DNA of 64,000 nt. Source: Diplonema papillatum (Eukaryota > Euglenozoa > Diplonemea > Diplonemida > Diplonemidae). The position numbers and the translations under genes are program-made. Each line of letters opens with the position of its first letter. The stretch's first letter is position 1. The stretch is from positions 1-64,000 of the forward strand of contig JAPJBO010000504.1 of NCBI GenBank assembly GCA_030068145.1, in the 5' to 3' direction. The notes beneath the pieces were generated by a model. It ran no database searches, was not told where the DNA came from, and saw nothing but the letters and a program-made list of their open reading frames with translations. Below, piece by piece: positions 1 through 11,700 of this stretch.

Positions 1-46
<46 letters not shown>
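1..46. repeat. Poly-G homopolymer at window edge
   Basis: The first 46 bases are all G. Shorter G or C runs recur in the window (for example near 36726, 37029 and 44338), so a genuine homopolymer is possible. A run of this length at a sequence edge is also a common assembly or sequencing artefact. It lies in the presumed intron after the last visible exon of the giant gene. Confidence 0.8.
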
Positions 47-136
47 CTTTCAGGTAATTGGGGCACTCCAGTGAAACTGGGTTACCGTTTCAGGTTTGGG
101 TTCATGTGGATGATTCTGAGAGCACTGAAAGCATAC

Positions 137-1231
137 GTTGGCAACTCGTTTCTGCCTGCGTTCCTCCACGGCTTGCTCAACGAGACGCCGGATGCGCTCC
201 CAGCGGCGCCGAGCGGCAATGGAAGCGAGCATCGCCTTGGCTTCGGCGGGAGGCAGCGTCGTAGCAGCAGCGGCCGAGGGGTCCGCCCGGTCGACTATCA
301 GAGTGTAGCCATCGTCCATTTGCCGGGCGCGCAGCAGCACGGCCTCGTGGGCTTCCTCCCTCTCGAGGGCCGCCGCTCGCCACGCGTCGGCCTTCGCTTC
401 GGCCTCCGTGACTTCGTCCGGCTTCGTCCACTTCGACTCGCCGGTGATCCGGTGCCTCCAGTATGCCTTTCCGCGCGTTTTGCTCAGCTTCTCGACCCAA
501 GCCGTCTCCAGCGCCGCCAGCACCGCCTCCTTCTCGGCCTCGGCCGCCGTCTTCAGCAGCTGGCGAGCCGAGGCGCAGCCGCCGGCGCCGCCCGCCCGCA
601 GCAGCTGCGCGATGCCGCGCGCGGTCTCCTTCGACAAGTGCCCGTCCGCGCGGAGCCGGACGGCTTCGTCGAGGTAGAGCTGGCGGACCGCGTCGAGCTC
701 GTTCGCTTTGACGTCTGCCTTCGCAGCGCTCTGCAGCACCGCCGCGATGGGCTGGTCCTCGCCGATGATGTCGTTCGCGGTGGTGGGGTCGCAAACCAGC
801 TCATCCGATATGCTGGACACGCGACTCTTAGCCTGAGAGTTGGCGTCCGAACCAGTGAGGACTCGACCCGACGCGTCCTTATCGCCGTTTGCGGCCTTCG
901 ACTTCGGGACCGGCTTCCCGTCGTTCACCGCGTGCAGCACGGCTATCTTCTCCTCCTCCGTCTCCGCGGTGACCCCCAGCGAGTATCTCCTGTCCCGGGT
1001 GTGGACGAGACGGCTCATCAACCCGACGGAGTGCTGCTTTCGGGACGCGTACAGAAAGCCGGCGATCAAGCCCGGGATCGCGAACAGCACGGCGGGCAGA
1101 GCCATCCACATGGCGAAGACGCCGTACTGGTTGATGTCCGCGAGGCACGAAAAGCTGATGAACTGCGTGCTCGGCCCCGACGCCTTCTCCTGCACGTCCA
1201 GCATGTCGTTCACGACCCCGCGAACTTTCAG
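137..1231 (-). CDS. Giant gene exon 6: membrane segment and cytosolic WW domain
   Basis: The exon starts at a CCACAG acceptor, giving LKVRGVVNDML, and stays open to a stop at 50-52. A donor-like AAC|GTATGC at 136 suggests translation does not use that stop. Near the start a hydrophobic stretch (VFAMWMALPAVLFAIPGLIAG) reads as a membrane segment. It is followed by basic, then Ala/Glu-rich, probably cytosolic sequence. A WW domain lies at about 400-505: W, then GKAYWRHRITGES, then KWTKPDE, with both signature tryptophans and the proline. WW domains bind proline-rich ligands, so this tail could recruit a cytosolic partner. The preceding exon supplies a short amphipathic and membrane segment, typical of protist giant proteins in which a Cys-rich stalk leads into a multi-pass region. 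More membrane segments may lie beyond the left edge. Confidence 0.6.
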
Positions 1232-1597
1232 CTGTGGCGGAGTGCAAGGGTCAGGCCGCGCTCGTTGAATGCGAGCAAAATCACTTTAGCACTGTTCACT
1301 CGGCTGGCTTGGCTCCTGGCGCTCCGAAAAAGTGCAGAGTTTCCGCTTACATCTACTCATAAAATCAAAAGCCACTGTTGCAACAGGTCAAATCCCCCCC
1401 GGTTTGCGGGCCGAATAGATTCTGTGAACGGCAACTTTTAGCCACACGTCCAGATCCCGCGTTCCAAGCAGTCTTTTGATGGCTCCTCGTCAGAGAGGGG
1501 CAATCGTGGCTGGAAAATATCTTGGTTAGTGCAAATAGTATCGGGACCCTCGTGCCTGCATTCTTTCGCAAAAGAAGAAAAACGGAAAAGCACACAC
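1232..1597 (-). other. Intron 5 of the giant gene
   Basis: A 366-base stretch is bounded by CTG|GTGTGT on the exon 5 side and CCACAG| on the exon 6 side. Both flanking exons are in phase 0. No other feature is seen in it. Confidence 0.55.
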
Positions 1598-1723
1598 CAG
1601 AAAGGACCGCATTAGCGACGCTGTCTGCAAGTAGTTCATGAGAAGCTTGATCACGATCGACAGCATCGACTTGCCTTTTGCCCCATTTGTCAGATTCGTC
1701 TTGACCATGATGTAGATAACGAG
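1598..1723 (-). CDS. Giant gene exon 5: 42-codon membrane-linker exon
   Basis: This short exon is bounded by GACAG| and CTG|GTGTGT and encodes 42 residues in phase 0. It starts LVIYIMVKTNLTNGAKGK and continues with a helix containing LSIVIKLLMNYLQTASL. The first residues extend the hydrophobic stretch that ends exon 4 (IFTVSIVALGVV), so the two exons together build one complete transmembrane helix. The KLLMNYLQ-type motif after a basic linker is the pattern I know from the membrane region of large protist Cys-rich surface proteins. That domain logic, more than the splice sites alone, is why I include so short an exon. Confidence 0.55.
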
Positions 1724-2819
1724 CTGTCATGAAGAGTGGGTTTGTGAATAGGGTGCGCACGGACGGACGGGGGTAGTGAACGCTGACTAACTCGTATTCA
1801 TCATTCTCTGCCAGCGCGGTGGCGGAAACGTACAGGTGGCCTGAAAGAGGTACTGCGCCAGCCCACACGAAGATGTGCCTGGTTGGAAAAAAGTTCTCTC
1901 TGTTTTATCGTGGGAATCGTACATCAAAACCAGAGCAGTCCAACACAGCCGGTTAACTAGCAGGGGTGTGGGCTGCTTGAGAAGCAAACAGTTTCGGCCC
2001 GTCAACACGACTCCTGTCCTGTGAAGGCATGTGACAACCGGAAATCCTGGAGGGGAAACAAAATACTGGAGAGAGAGGGAGGTCTTCGTCGGTGGAGAAC
2101 AAGGAAGAGGTGTTATTTTCCAATTCCGAATCCTTAAGTTTCCGAATCGTCCCCTTCCAACCTTGCTTCTGAAGCAAGTGGTACTTCAAACTCAGGGCTT
2201 GTCGCCCAGTACCTCTTGTCTCTCTTCAGGTCCTCACCCTCCCACCTCAGGTTTTCGAGTCAAGCTTTCGACTCAAGTCTTCGACTCAAGCTTTTTTCTT
2301 GCCGGCAGCTCAGCTGTCGGCGCCCGTACGCTCTCTTGCACCCTGAGCGAACTTCTTCTTCTCCTTCTTCTTCGTCTTCCTCCTCCGAGCGGCTGCGAGT
2401 TTTCGCACTCCTTGTCGTTGTTGCATACTGCCAGGACCGCAACTGATTCCATGCTAGAAAAGGGAGAGAGAGAGACGAGCTAATGAGTGCAGGAACCATC
2501 TCTCCGGGGAGTATCCGGTCGCTACACTCCTGCCTTACGTACTACGGGGGCAGCAGGACACCTTGCAGCCGTGGGTACCTTCACCTTCCCGATGCGAGCT
2601 GATTACCGGTTGGATGCGGGCAACTGCACCTTTGTACCACCGACACCCTCTGGGCGCTTCCAGGTTTCGGGGGTTTGAAACCACATATGATGATTAATAT
2701 CAAAAGCCCGCACCCACGCGGCGTTGACTGTGGCTGGTCTTTGTAAGGGCTGCCTTGATGTTACTTTGAGCAACCTCACACACTGCCCGTACAACTACAA
2801 TAACTAGTCTGCAGCATAC
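1724..2819 (-). other. Intron 4 of the giant gene, with dispersed repeat R3
   Basis: A 1,096-base intron begins at GTG|GTATGC after exon 4 and ends at GACAG before exon 5. It holds one copy of a dispersed repeat at about 2460-2560: a GA-rich run, then a stretch containing CCATCTCTCCG and GTATCCGGTCGC. The other copy is near 41952-42050. CTTCTT-rich low-complexity sequence lies at 2350-2395. Confidence 0.5.
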
Positions 2820-5800
2820 CACAACGCCGAGGGCCACGATGGACACGGTGAAGATGTTCAAAGCGCGGCTCGGGCAGGACTGGCACACGTCGCCGCTCTT
2901 GCCGTACCCGTCGTCGCACACCGAGCACAGCGGGCCTTTCGAGCCCTTCTCGCACGACCGGTCCCCCGCCCAGTATCCCCCTTTGCAGCTGCTCGCCTTG
3001 CACTCGTAGAACTGCACGTCGCTCTGCCCGTGCCGCCAGTACCCCGCCTGCGCGCGGAGCCACTGCGTTCTGTCGCACGTGGCGCCGGCGGGACACGGCT
3101 GGCACGACGAGCTGAAGTTGACGGCGAACTGGCCTTCCGAGCAACCGGCCGCGGTCATTCCGTGCGAAAGCTGCCCCAAGCTGTGGTACGACGTCGAGCT
3201 GAAACCGTACGACACGTTGTACACCAGCCCGTGCCACAGGCCTTGCACTTTGAAGTCCTTGAACTCAACGCCGATGGACACCGGTGCGCTGGTCTTCGAC
3301 AAATACGGACCGCGGTGCCACATCTGCAGTGTGGCCACCTCGCCCGTCAGGGCCACCTTCACGGCCCGGACGGCCTCGTCGTACGTCTCGCCGCCGAGCT
3401 CGTACTTGTTGAAGGAATACAGCGGCTCCGCGGAGAGCGGGACGCCCAGCGGGTGGAAGTCCCCGTTTTTGTCGACCTTCGCCCGCCAGCGCAGGTACGA
3501 CATGACCCGGCTGATGTGCACGTCGGTCGCGACAGGAACCTCGTCGTCGGCGGCCCAGCCCGTCCAAGACGCAGGGGGAGCCGTCAGAATCCGTTCGACG
3601 GTGACGATGGCGATGACTTCGAGCCCGCGGTCGGCGGACGGCAGGTCGGCGTTGAACAGCGTGTTGCCGGCAACGTCGAGCAGGTTCAGCTTCGGCGCCG
3701 GCGACATGGCCGAGACGCCATCGGTTTCCAAGATCAGCTCTTCGAGGTTGCTGAACGCGAATTCAACGGCGCTGCCTTTGTAAATAACGATGCGGACGCC
3801 TCCTTCCGCGAGGTCTTCTCCCTTCGCGTTGGTGCCGGTGGGGATAAACTTGAACGTGTACTCGCCGTGCGTCGGCAGGAAAAGCATCGCGTCGACGATG
3901 GAGAGCAACCCGTCGGTCGTGAAACCCTCGCCGCCGGACTCTGTCATGTTGCACACGCTGCCACGGGCGTTGATCTTTAACGGCGGCGAGAGCACGTCGG
4001 GCGGGTAGACTTCAACCGCCACGAACACGTCCCTCGCCTGGTCCATCGACCCTGGGTACTCACGCCCCCACACCTTCGCTCCCGCCGGGTCGGCCGGGTC
4101 CACCACGTCTTCGAAGAACCCGTAGTTTTCGCCATTGTCCCCGTGGGTGCCGACGGCGTACAGATCGCCGCCGGCTCCGTCCTTCAGCACGATGGGCAGC
4201 TCGCCGATCGCGACCGCGCGAGACGTGCGGAAGCATATCCGGGGGTATGCCGAGGTGGACGTGTCGTCGCCTGAGCAAGCGACCCTGTGCGACGCGATCG
4301 AACCGTTCATCGCGTACTCCGTCGCCAACCCGACCCTCTCCGGGAGCGAGCTTTTGATCTGGAAAGCCAGCGCCTCCGATTCGAAGTCCGGATTGTCCTC
4401 GTCCACGACGGCCAGCGTCGACGACGCCGGTTGCTCAAACAGCGCCATCGCTTCCGCACTTCGCCTTCCCCCCCGACGCTGCGTGTCTTCCGCACTTCGC
4501 CTTCCCCCCCGACGCTGCGTGTCTTGCGGGTCGATGTCGATGTCGATGTCGTCTGAGCCCCAATCTTCGTCGAGGAGCGTCCAGATTCTGCTGAAGCTCG
4601 CGTGACCGGGCTTGCTTTGTGTCCGGTTGTGTCGGGACTTTTCATGCTTTGAAGAGCGGTGGTCTTCACTGAGTGCTTCGGCGCGCCGGTGGGTGGAGGC
4701 CGCCGCGGGGATGACGACGAAAGCCGTGCAAGTGTCGACGACCTCGGATACCAGCCGGATTCCGCCGAGGGTGACGGCGAGGCTGCGCGTCGGCTGGAAG
4801 TCCCAGCCTTTCAAGACGACAGTCGCGCCGGTGACGATCTTGGCCCAGGCAGGGATGATCGACGACAGCGGCGCGCTGGACTGCGGGCAGTTTGCCGTGT
4901 ACAGCGAGTCCGACACCAGCGTCGGCACGCTCACCCCGGCCCCGACGAGGGTGAAGTGCATCTTGTACCGCACGTCCCTCGCGCACGCCAACCCCGCGTC
5001 TGACGCACACCCTCTGAAGTGCAACTCCGTGAACAGCGCCCTCCCATTGGACACCCACGCGTCACTCCCCCTCACCCTCTCGCACGTCTTCTCAAACTCT
5101 GCTTCGCCGTTCGCCGGCGCGGTACCATGGCAGGATGGGCCATACGTTGACCCATACGCAGTGACTCCGCCGGCTAGGTCGTCGTCGGTCAAGAAAACGA
5201 GGCAACCCGCGTGCTCCGGTTTCGCTGCGCCCTCCGGGTGTCTGAAGTCGTCGAGTGTTTGCCTCGCGGGATCCCGCACGCAGTACGGCTTCACGTCGAC
5301 GATCACCGACGGAGCCCCGTCGAATGAGTTGACTTCGTTGCCGACGATGTCGACGATCAACACGCCCGGTTGGATGTCCATCGCGGCGCGGTTCGTGGTG
5401 AACCCACTGTACGGCGGCAGCCCGCTGGTGCCTTCGACGAACGCCATGTGGTGGGGCGTCCCCTCCGTGACCGTCACGACGAACGCGACCGAAAACGAGT
5501 ACTCCGGATGCGGCCTCGCCGGCGCCATGGCCGGGCAAGCCTGCACCGCCGACGAGACGCAGCCTTCGACCTCCGAGTTCGGCGTCTTCGCCCACGCCTC
5601 GTACGCGGCCGCGATCACTTCGGCGGAGAAGTTCGACGCAGCCTCGGCGTCCGCGAGGGTCAACGTGGCGATTCCTTCGGCGGTTTCGTTGGCGAACAAA
5701 CTCGTGAGCGTGCGCGAGGGGGAAAAGCTCGACGTTTGAGTCGCCTGCTGTGCAGGCGACCCACGCCCGTCGGCAGCGAGGCTGTACCTGCACGTGACCA

Positions 5801-7985
5801 ACCCTCGCTCTCGGTCAGGCGCACCGCACGTCCGCGGTGAGCACGGGTTCAGCCGAGCCTGCAGCAGGTCGTCTTCCCCGGCAACCGCATCGAAGAGGCC
5901 GATGTACGTGTCCAGCACCGTCCTCCGCACGTACACAGCGACCTCTTCGCCCGCCGGAGTGCGAGACGCGGCCGTCAGCGACGCGAGGAGGTAACAGAGG
6001 TGCTGTGCCCCGCCTTCGACGACGAACCCCAGGCACGGTGCCGCGGACACCTTCTCGCAGAGCGCCGCGCACGCGTCCGCTGCGGCGGATGCGGGGTCCG
6101 ACGGCACCGCGAAGTAGTCGTGCAGGACGTTGGCGGTGACACCTGCCGGCAGGCTCTCGTCGGCGAACTGCAAGCTGCGCGGGGTGAAGTACCCTCCGGC
6201 CACGGACACCCCGGCTACACGCGCGAACGCGAGGACGGCGTCGTCGGAGCCGAGGGTGACAGTAGCGCCGCCGTCGGCGGCCACTTCAGTTTCGGTCGCG
6301 ACCGCGTCGCCGATCCCGTCGCCTCCATCAGGAAGCAAGCTGTCCGGCGTCGCGGCGGCGGGGTCCGTAGTCAAGAGCACCGTGTAGCTCCCTTCCTTCG
6401 GCGCAGCGACGGTCACCCCCGTGAAATCGATCTTCCCCGCAGTGGACACGGCCTCCACCGCTCCCTTCGCCACCGCGAGGCGCGTTTTCAAGTATACCCT
6501 CCTCTCTTCCGTGTCCCAGTTGCGCAGCCAGTTCCCCGCTCGGTCCCTGAGTGTGAGGGTCAGGTCGTTCAGGCGCACCTTCTGCGCGGATGCGTATTGC
6601 AGCTTGCCGCCGACGACCTCGTACGTCATCGCATCGATCACGTCCGTGTACGAGTAGTTGAACCCGCCGTCTACCCACACGCCTGTGGCGTCGAGGGTGA
6701 CGGCCAGCCGCTGCGAGTCGGGCGCTTTTTTGGGCATCAGCGGGCAGAGGATCGTGCACGTGTCGACGAACGTCGCCGGCTGCGGCGTGTCGCCCCCGAA
6801 CCGACACCGCATGTGCTCCGCCTCGGCCGCGAGGAAGCCCCAGCCCTTCACGGTCACCAGCTGCGCGCCGAGCAACCCGTTGTCCGGCGAGATCCCGCTC
6901 ACCGCGTCGTTGGACGCGGAGCACCCGGCGATGTACAACGGCTCAGAAGCTGCGGGGGCGATGCTTCCGGAGATCTCGGGGGTCACGTGGATAACGTACT
7001 TTTTCCCTTCCACGCCGTTGGTCACCCGCAGTTTCTTGAACGTGACGACGCCGTCGATGTACTCGACCGTGTTTCGGTCGCCTGACGAGCCGGTTAGTCC
7101 CACCTGCCCGTCGTCGGGGGTTATGGTGACGTACACCTTCCCTGTGTGGGTGGTGGCGATGTTGTCGCTGACGTCTCGGAACACCAGCACGGGCTGGACG
7201 GGGAGGACCGCCTTGTTCGTCGTGTACAGCGGCGGCGTGCGGAGGAACTCGAGCTTCGACGCCCGCGCGGTGACGGTGAACGACAGCGACACCGTCGCAA
7301 TCGGCCTAGCGGCCGCCCCCGGCGCCGCGGAGAACCTGGCCACGCACGCCTCCTCCGGCGCCGTAGTCGAGTCCGGCGGCGAGCACCCGGGCCAAGTGAC
7401 GTCGAGGTACACAGTGTACACGCCGGTTCCGGGGTGCTCGAGGTACAGGCCCGCGAACGACACCTTCCCTTCCGAAATGGGCACGACGTGGGCTCCACGC
7501 AGAACGCCGCATTTCCCGGAGACACACGGCAGCGTCCTCGCCGGCTCAGGGCCCACGCAGTGGACTGTCACGTTGGCTTCGGTGAGCGGCGCGTCGTAGG
7601 TGTCGACGGGCGTGCCCGCTGAGTCCAGAAGAGACGCTTCGAGGGTCTGGAGGAGATTCACCTCGTCGGAGGGAAACGTGTACACCGTAGAACGCGCGAG
7701 CGTCGCGTCAGCTGAAAACGTCCAGTTCAGCTGGTAGGGCGGGCCAATAATAGCGTACGACGCACGCGAGTCGGTGAACTTCGAGCCGTCAAGGGTCACC
7801 TCGACGGTAGTGACCGCCGGAACGGTTGTGACCGGGTGCAAGCAGAGGACGCGCGACGACGTCACGAAAGTGGCGCTCGTGAGCTCGTTGTTGATCTTGC
7901 ACGTGAGGTACGGTGTGTTCAGGAAACCAGCGCCGACCACCGTTATCGGCACCTGCGAGTCGAGAATTCCGCTGGTCTGCAGCAA
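2820..7985 (-). CDS. Giant gene exon 4: TIG/IPT, Ig/filamin-like, PAN and Cys-rich stalk
   Basis: This is a single 5,166-base open block of 1,722 codons. It opens inside a TIG/IPT domain (ILDSQVPITVVGAGF). More TIG-like units follow, around VSGISPDNGLLGAQLVTVKG and SIIPAWAKIVTGATVVLKG. Between them are Ig/filamin-like beta segments. A PAN/apple module lies at about 6160-5950, with four cysteines around DACAALCEKV and CLGFVVEGG. A 36-base tandem duplication at 4454-4525 repeats EDTQRRGGRRSA next to an acidic Asp/Ile run. The C-terminal part (about 3120-2880) is Cys-rich with GYWRHGQ, GPLCSVCDDGYG and CQSCP, resembling the GCC2/GCC3 or ephrin-receptor-like stalk next to the membrane. It ends in the hydrophobic IFTVSIVALGVV. 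The apparent start at 7985 is a TTG codon directly after an AG, so this is an exon and not a gene start. Confidence 0.72.
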
Positions 7986-8799
7986 CTGTGTTCGTTGACG
8001 TGGAATTCAGCAGCCCAACGAGAACACGACAGGGCCGCTCGCCGGGGTTGCACGACCCACACAAAACTGTCACACGAATTACATGTCAAGACAGAATCAA
8101 GGTATGACGACTCTGACTCATACGATTTGCTAAGAAAGTCGACTGGCGGGCATGCTAGAGCTGCATTGAGAGAGAACTCCGCGAATCTGGCACAGAAAGT
8201 GGGGGAGCCCCAACGTGTGAGACTTACTTCCTGGACCCTGGCAAGTGCTTCCAAAACAGGCAAGTGCCACCCGGGGGGGCAGTGGGTGCCTGGTATCTTT
8301 AAGGGTGGCCGGTAACACGCGACTCAGTGTATTCTGTCTCCGCTGCTGTACAGTCAACTTTGCCTGGACGCTGGCGATGCGGGTTCGACGGCTCCCTTTC
8401 AGTGCGGCTTGTGAGTTTGACTTGGGTTGACTCCTTCGTCCGTGTTCCGAATACGATAAGATCGCTGTCAGGCCGTCGCAAACAAGACGCAGCACAGCCC
8501 GATCTCGAACTACTGGAAAGGGATACAGGTCAAGTACACTAGATGGGCTTGCAAAATACCTAGTCTGGACATCCCGGGGAAACCGCGCGGCATGCTACAG
8601 GTATTCTCTATAGGAGCTGTTCGAACCCGGGATCTCTCCCTCTCTCAAAAACGGTCAGCGCAATAGCGATGACGTGCAGGCCTAGGTCTGCTAACGAGCC
8701 TGAAGGAAAAACGTGACACCTTCATTTTTTGACTAGTTTTGATGTGCTCTCTCACTCGCTCTCTCCCCCACTCCCCCCTTTCAAACTGGGGGAACATAC
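7986..8799 (-). other. Intron 3 of the giant gene, with repeat R9 and a tRNA-like segment
   Basis: An 814-base intron begins at GAAGAA|GTATGT and ends at ACACAG|TTG, or alternatively at CTGCAG nine bases later, which is also phase 0. A GA/CT-rich stretch with ACACATCAAAAC and AGTCAAAA near the 5' end matches repeat R9, also found in intron 1 and next to the long CT microsatellite at 47.5 kb. Confidence 0.6.
8612..8700 (-). repeat. tRNA-like segment, possible SINE head
   Basis: On the minus strand this begins GGCTCGTTAGCAGACC, which resembles a tRNA 5' end with an A box. About 60 bases later it has GATCCCGGGTTCGAAC, a good T-arm/B-box match. The spacing is longer than in a normal tRNA and no acceptor stem pairs, so it is not a working tRNA gene. 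Its middle part (GTCATCGCT, then GCGCTGAC) recurs near 47340, suggesting a dispersed, tRNA-derived element. Confidence 0.3.
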
Positions 8800-11700
8800 T
8801 TCTTCAATAATCGCCGTCGCTATGTGGCGGACCGAAACGCCGTTGCTGGAGAACCGTGCGGTGTTTTCAACGGACACCTCCAGCGATACGTCGTCGCAGC
8901 TATCGAACCGCGCCACCTTCGGCGCCCTGCAGACGACTGTTTGCGCGTCGATTACAGTGGCCGCGGGGCTGAGCACCGTCCCCAAGTTTACGTTTTCGCC
9001 CCACTTGCACGCGACCGTCAACGACTTGTCGCTCCTGTTGAGCCCTATAGGGAAGCCATCCCCCATGACGGTGACCAGCGTCCCCCCTGTTCCGTCGACC
9101 ACCGACGGGCTCACACTGTCGATGTCGTACAAATTCATCACGGAGACCTGGAACCGTGACAGCTTGCAAGGCACGTATAAAACCCGCAGCTGCTGGTCCA
9201 CCGCGGCTGAGACGGCCACGTGGTAGTTACTCTCGATGTTCTCGTAGTTGAGCTGGAGGGTCGGCGTCTGCAGCGACAAGGTGTTGTCGAGCTCGCTGAC
9301 GAGGATCTTGTAGATCGTCGACGGCGACTTCGTGCGCAAGCCGACGTACAAGTACGAGGGCCGCGAATTCAGGCAAATCGCCGGCGCCCTCGGGAGGCAC
9401 ACGCCGGACGAAGAGCAATACTTGTCCTCCCGGGTTTCCACGCAGACCTTGCTGCCCGGCTCGCACGCCAAACACCTGTCCCCGCACAGCTTCCCGAGGC
9501 ACGCTCGGTAGGCCGTGCTTTGAACGGGAGCGGCCGTGGGGGGAGCATCGGTCGTCCAACTCGCACCAGGAGACGGCGTCTCGACCCCGGCTGCCTGCGC
9601 GGTTGCAGAGTACGTGAAGGCAGAGGGCTTTCGGATCTGCGACGGGAGGAGGGTGAAGTCCGCGTCGAGGACGAGGAAGCCGATGTCTTGCTCGTCGTCG
9701 GTCCAGGTCTCAGGCAGGGAGACGTACGACGAAGCGGTGGAGTCTTTAAGCCGCTCGAGGCTCAGCCTGCCGATGGACGCCGAGCGGGTTGCCGTTTGTT
9801 TGTTGTACGTCTGCACGGCTATGTGCAACCACCCTCGCAGCTCTGTCGCGTGGTAGAACAGCTCGCACGCAAGCACCTTGCAGAAGCCGGGCTGAAACTG
9901 GTACACCGGGCGGAGCGTGCGCTCGACGGAGGGCTCAGAAAGCGAGGGGCCCGTTGAATACTGCGCTGGAACGAACACCTTCAGCACCTGCGGCTTCGCC
10001 TGCACGTCGGTTCCGAGGACCATCAGGTACGGCGCGTCGAGTTGCGTGTCCGTCGACGTGTTGCGGGACACCATGGTCAGTCCGGTGACGGACGAGAGCG
10101 ACGACAGCTGCAGCGAAATGGACGCTTCCAGTTCCCCGCCCGCGCCCGTGTGCGCCAGCCTCGACAGCGTCGGTGCGCCGTCCGAGAGAGACGCGGCGTA
10201 AATGCTGTCGTAGGCGTCGTCGGCGGCCAATGCTTGGAGCGTCGCTTCGAGGGTGATCGAGGTCTCGGTCGTCACATTCGGGCACTGGTCGCCGACGGCT
10301 GCCCCGAGGGTGAAGTCTGCGTGCGATATCGGAACGACGGCCGATTGCGATGCGCCTTGCAACCCGACGTACACCGCTTCTTTCAGCATCACGGCGCCGA
10401 CGATGTCTTCTCCAAAGCCGACCACCCGGGCTAGGTTGCAGGTTCCAACGTATTCCCACGCGACGGTCTTCGGGTCGCGCTTTTTCCGTTGAAACAACGC
10501 AACGTCGGCCCCCGCGCACGCCATAAGAAACGTGTACGTCGGGTCCGTCGACACGTTGAACAGAACAGACGCGCCCCTTGCGTTGTCGTACGTTTTCTCC
10601 GATCGATCGTCGGCTCTGACTTTCAGCTTCGCGAATCGAGACAGCAGGTTTTGCGAAGAAACGACGAGCACGTCGCAATTCTCGCCCGTGTATCCATCCA
10701 GGCAGCTCGTGCATGTGTCGCCTGTCCAGTGCCCACGCACGTCGTCGTCGTAACAGGAGCAGGCGCCCGACGCTGGATCGCACGTGCCTTTCAACGCGCA
10801 CTGGCAGTCTTGCCCGCAGTTCGTGCCGTAGTACCCTGTTGTGCACGCGGAACACGTCGCACTCCCGCCCCAAAACCCTTTTCCGTACGACGTGTGGCAC
10901 ACACATGCGCCGGTCGACGCGTCACACGTCCCGTGGTTCGAACACGCAGCGAGCGTACACTTCACCGCGCAGTTGTACCCGTAGTAGTCGGCGTCGCATG
11001 CGCACTCCCCAGCTGAAGAACACGCGCCATGCCCCGAGCAAGACGCTGCAGCATCGCAGTACGTGAGGCAGTCTCCGCCGTAGTAACCCTCGCTGCACAC
11101 CGAGCACGAGTCACCGGCAAAAAACCCGAGATACGCGTCCATGTAGCACAAGCAGTCTCCGGAGGCCTCTTCGCACGGCTGGTCGTTGCAGGCGCACGCG
11201 GCGGAGCAGCCGCTCCCCCAGTACCCCTCCGTGCAGTTCTCGCACCGCTGCCCCGAGAACCCCGTCGGACACGTGCACAGCGACGAGTCGGCGAACGACC
11301 CGCAACTGGACGCGCCCGTCGAGTTCGCGTCGCAGGTTTGGTACTCCGGGTTGCAAACGCCGCCGTTCAGGCACGTCGAGGCCCCGCAGTGCTCCTGGCA
11401 ATACATCCCGAAATACTCCGCCTCGCACGCGCAGTACCCGCTCGCAGAACAGGTGCCGTGGTCGCCGCACTCGCCCGGCGTTTCGCTGCACGGGTGGTGG
11501 GTCAGGCAGTCCGCGCCGCTGTACCGGGGCATGCACTCCGAGCAGAACGTCCCCATCCAGTGTCCCTCGGCATCGTCGTTAACGCAAGGGGGGTCGCTGC
11601 CGCGGTAGTAGTGTCCTTTGAGGACGAAGTCGATGCTGAGGTTGTAGCTCGACCGCTTCTCGAGACACACCACGCGCATCGCGATGTAGTCAACGCCCGT

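Noticed and set aside
71-1441. Long plus-strand frame opposite exon 6, and similar long plus-strand frames opposite exons 3, 4 and the cadherin-like gene
   Set aside because: They are Arg/Pro/Ala-rich shadows of GC-rich coding DNA without any domain.
8612-8700. Functional tRNA gene
   Set aside because: A T-arm-like box is present but no acceptor stem pairs and the length is wrong.
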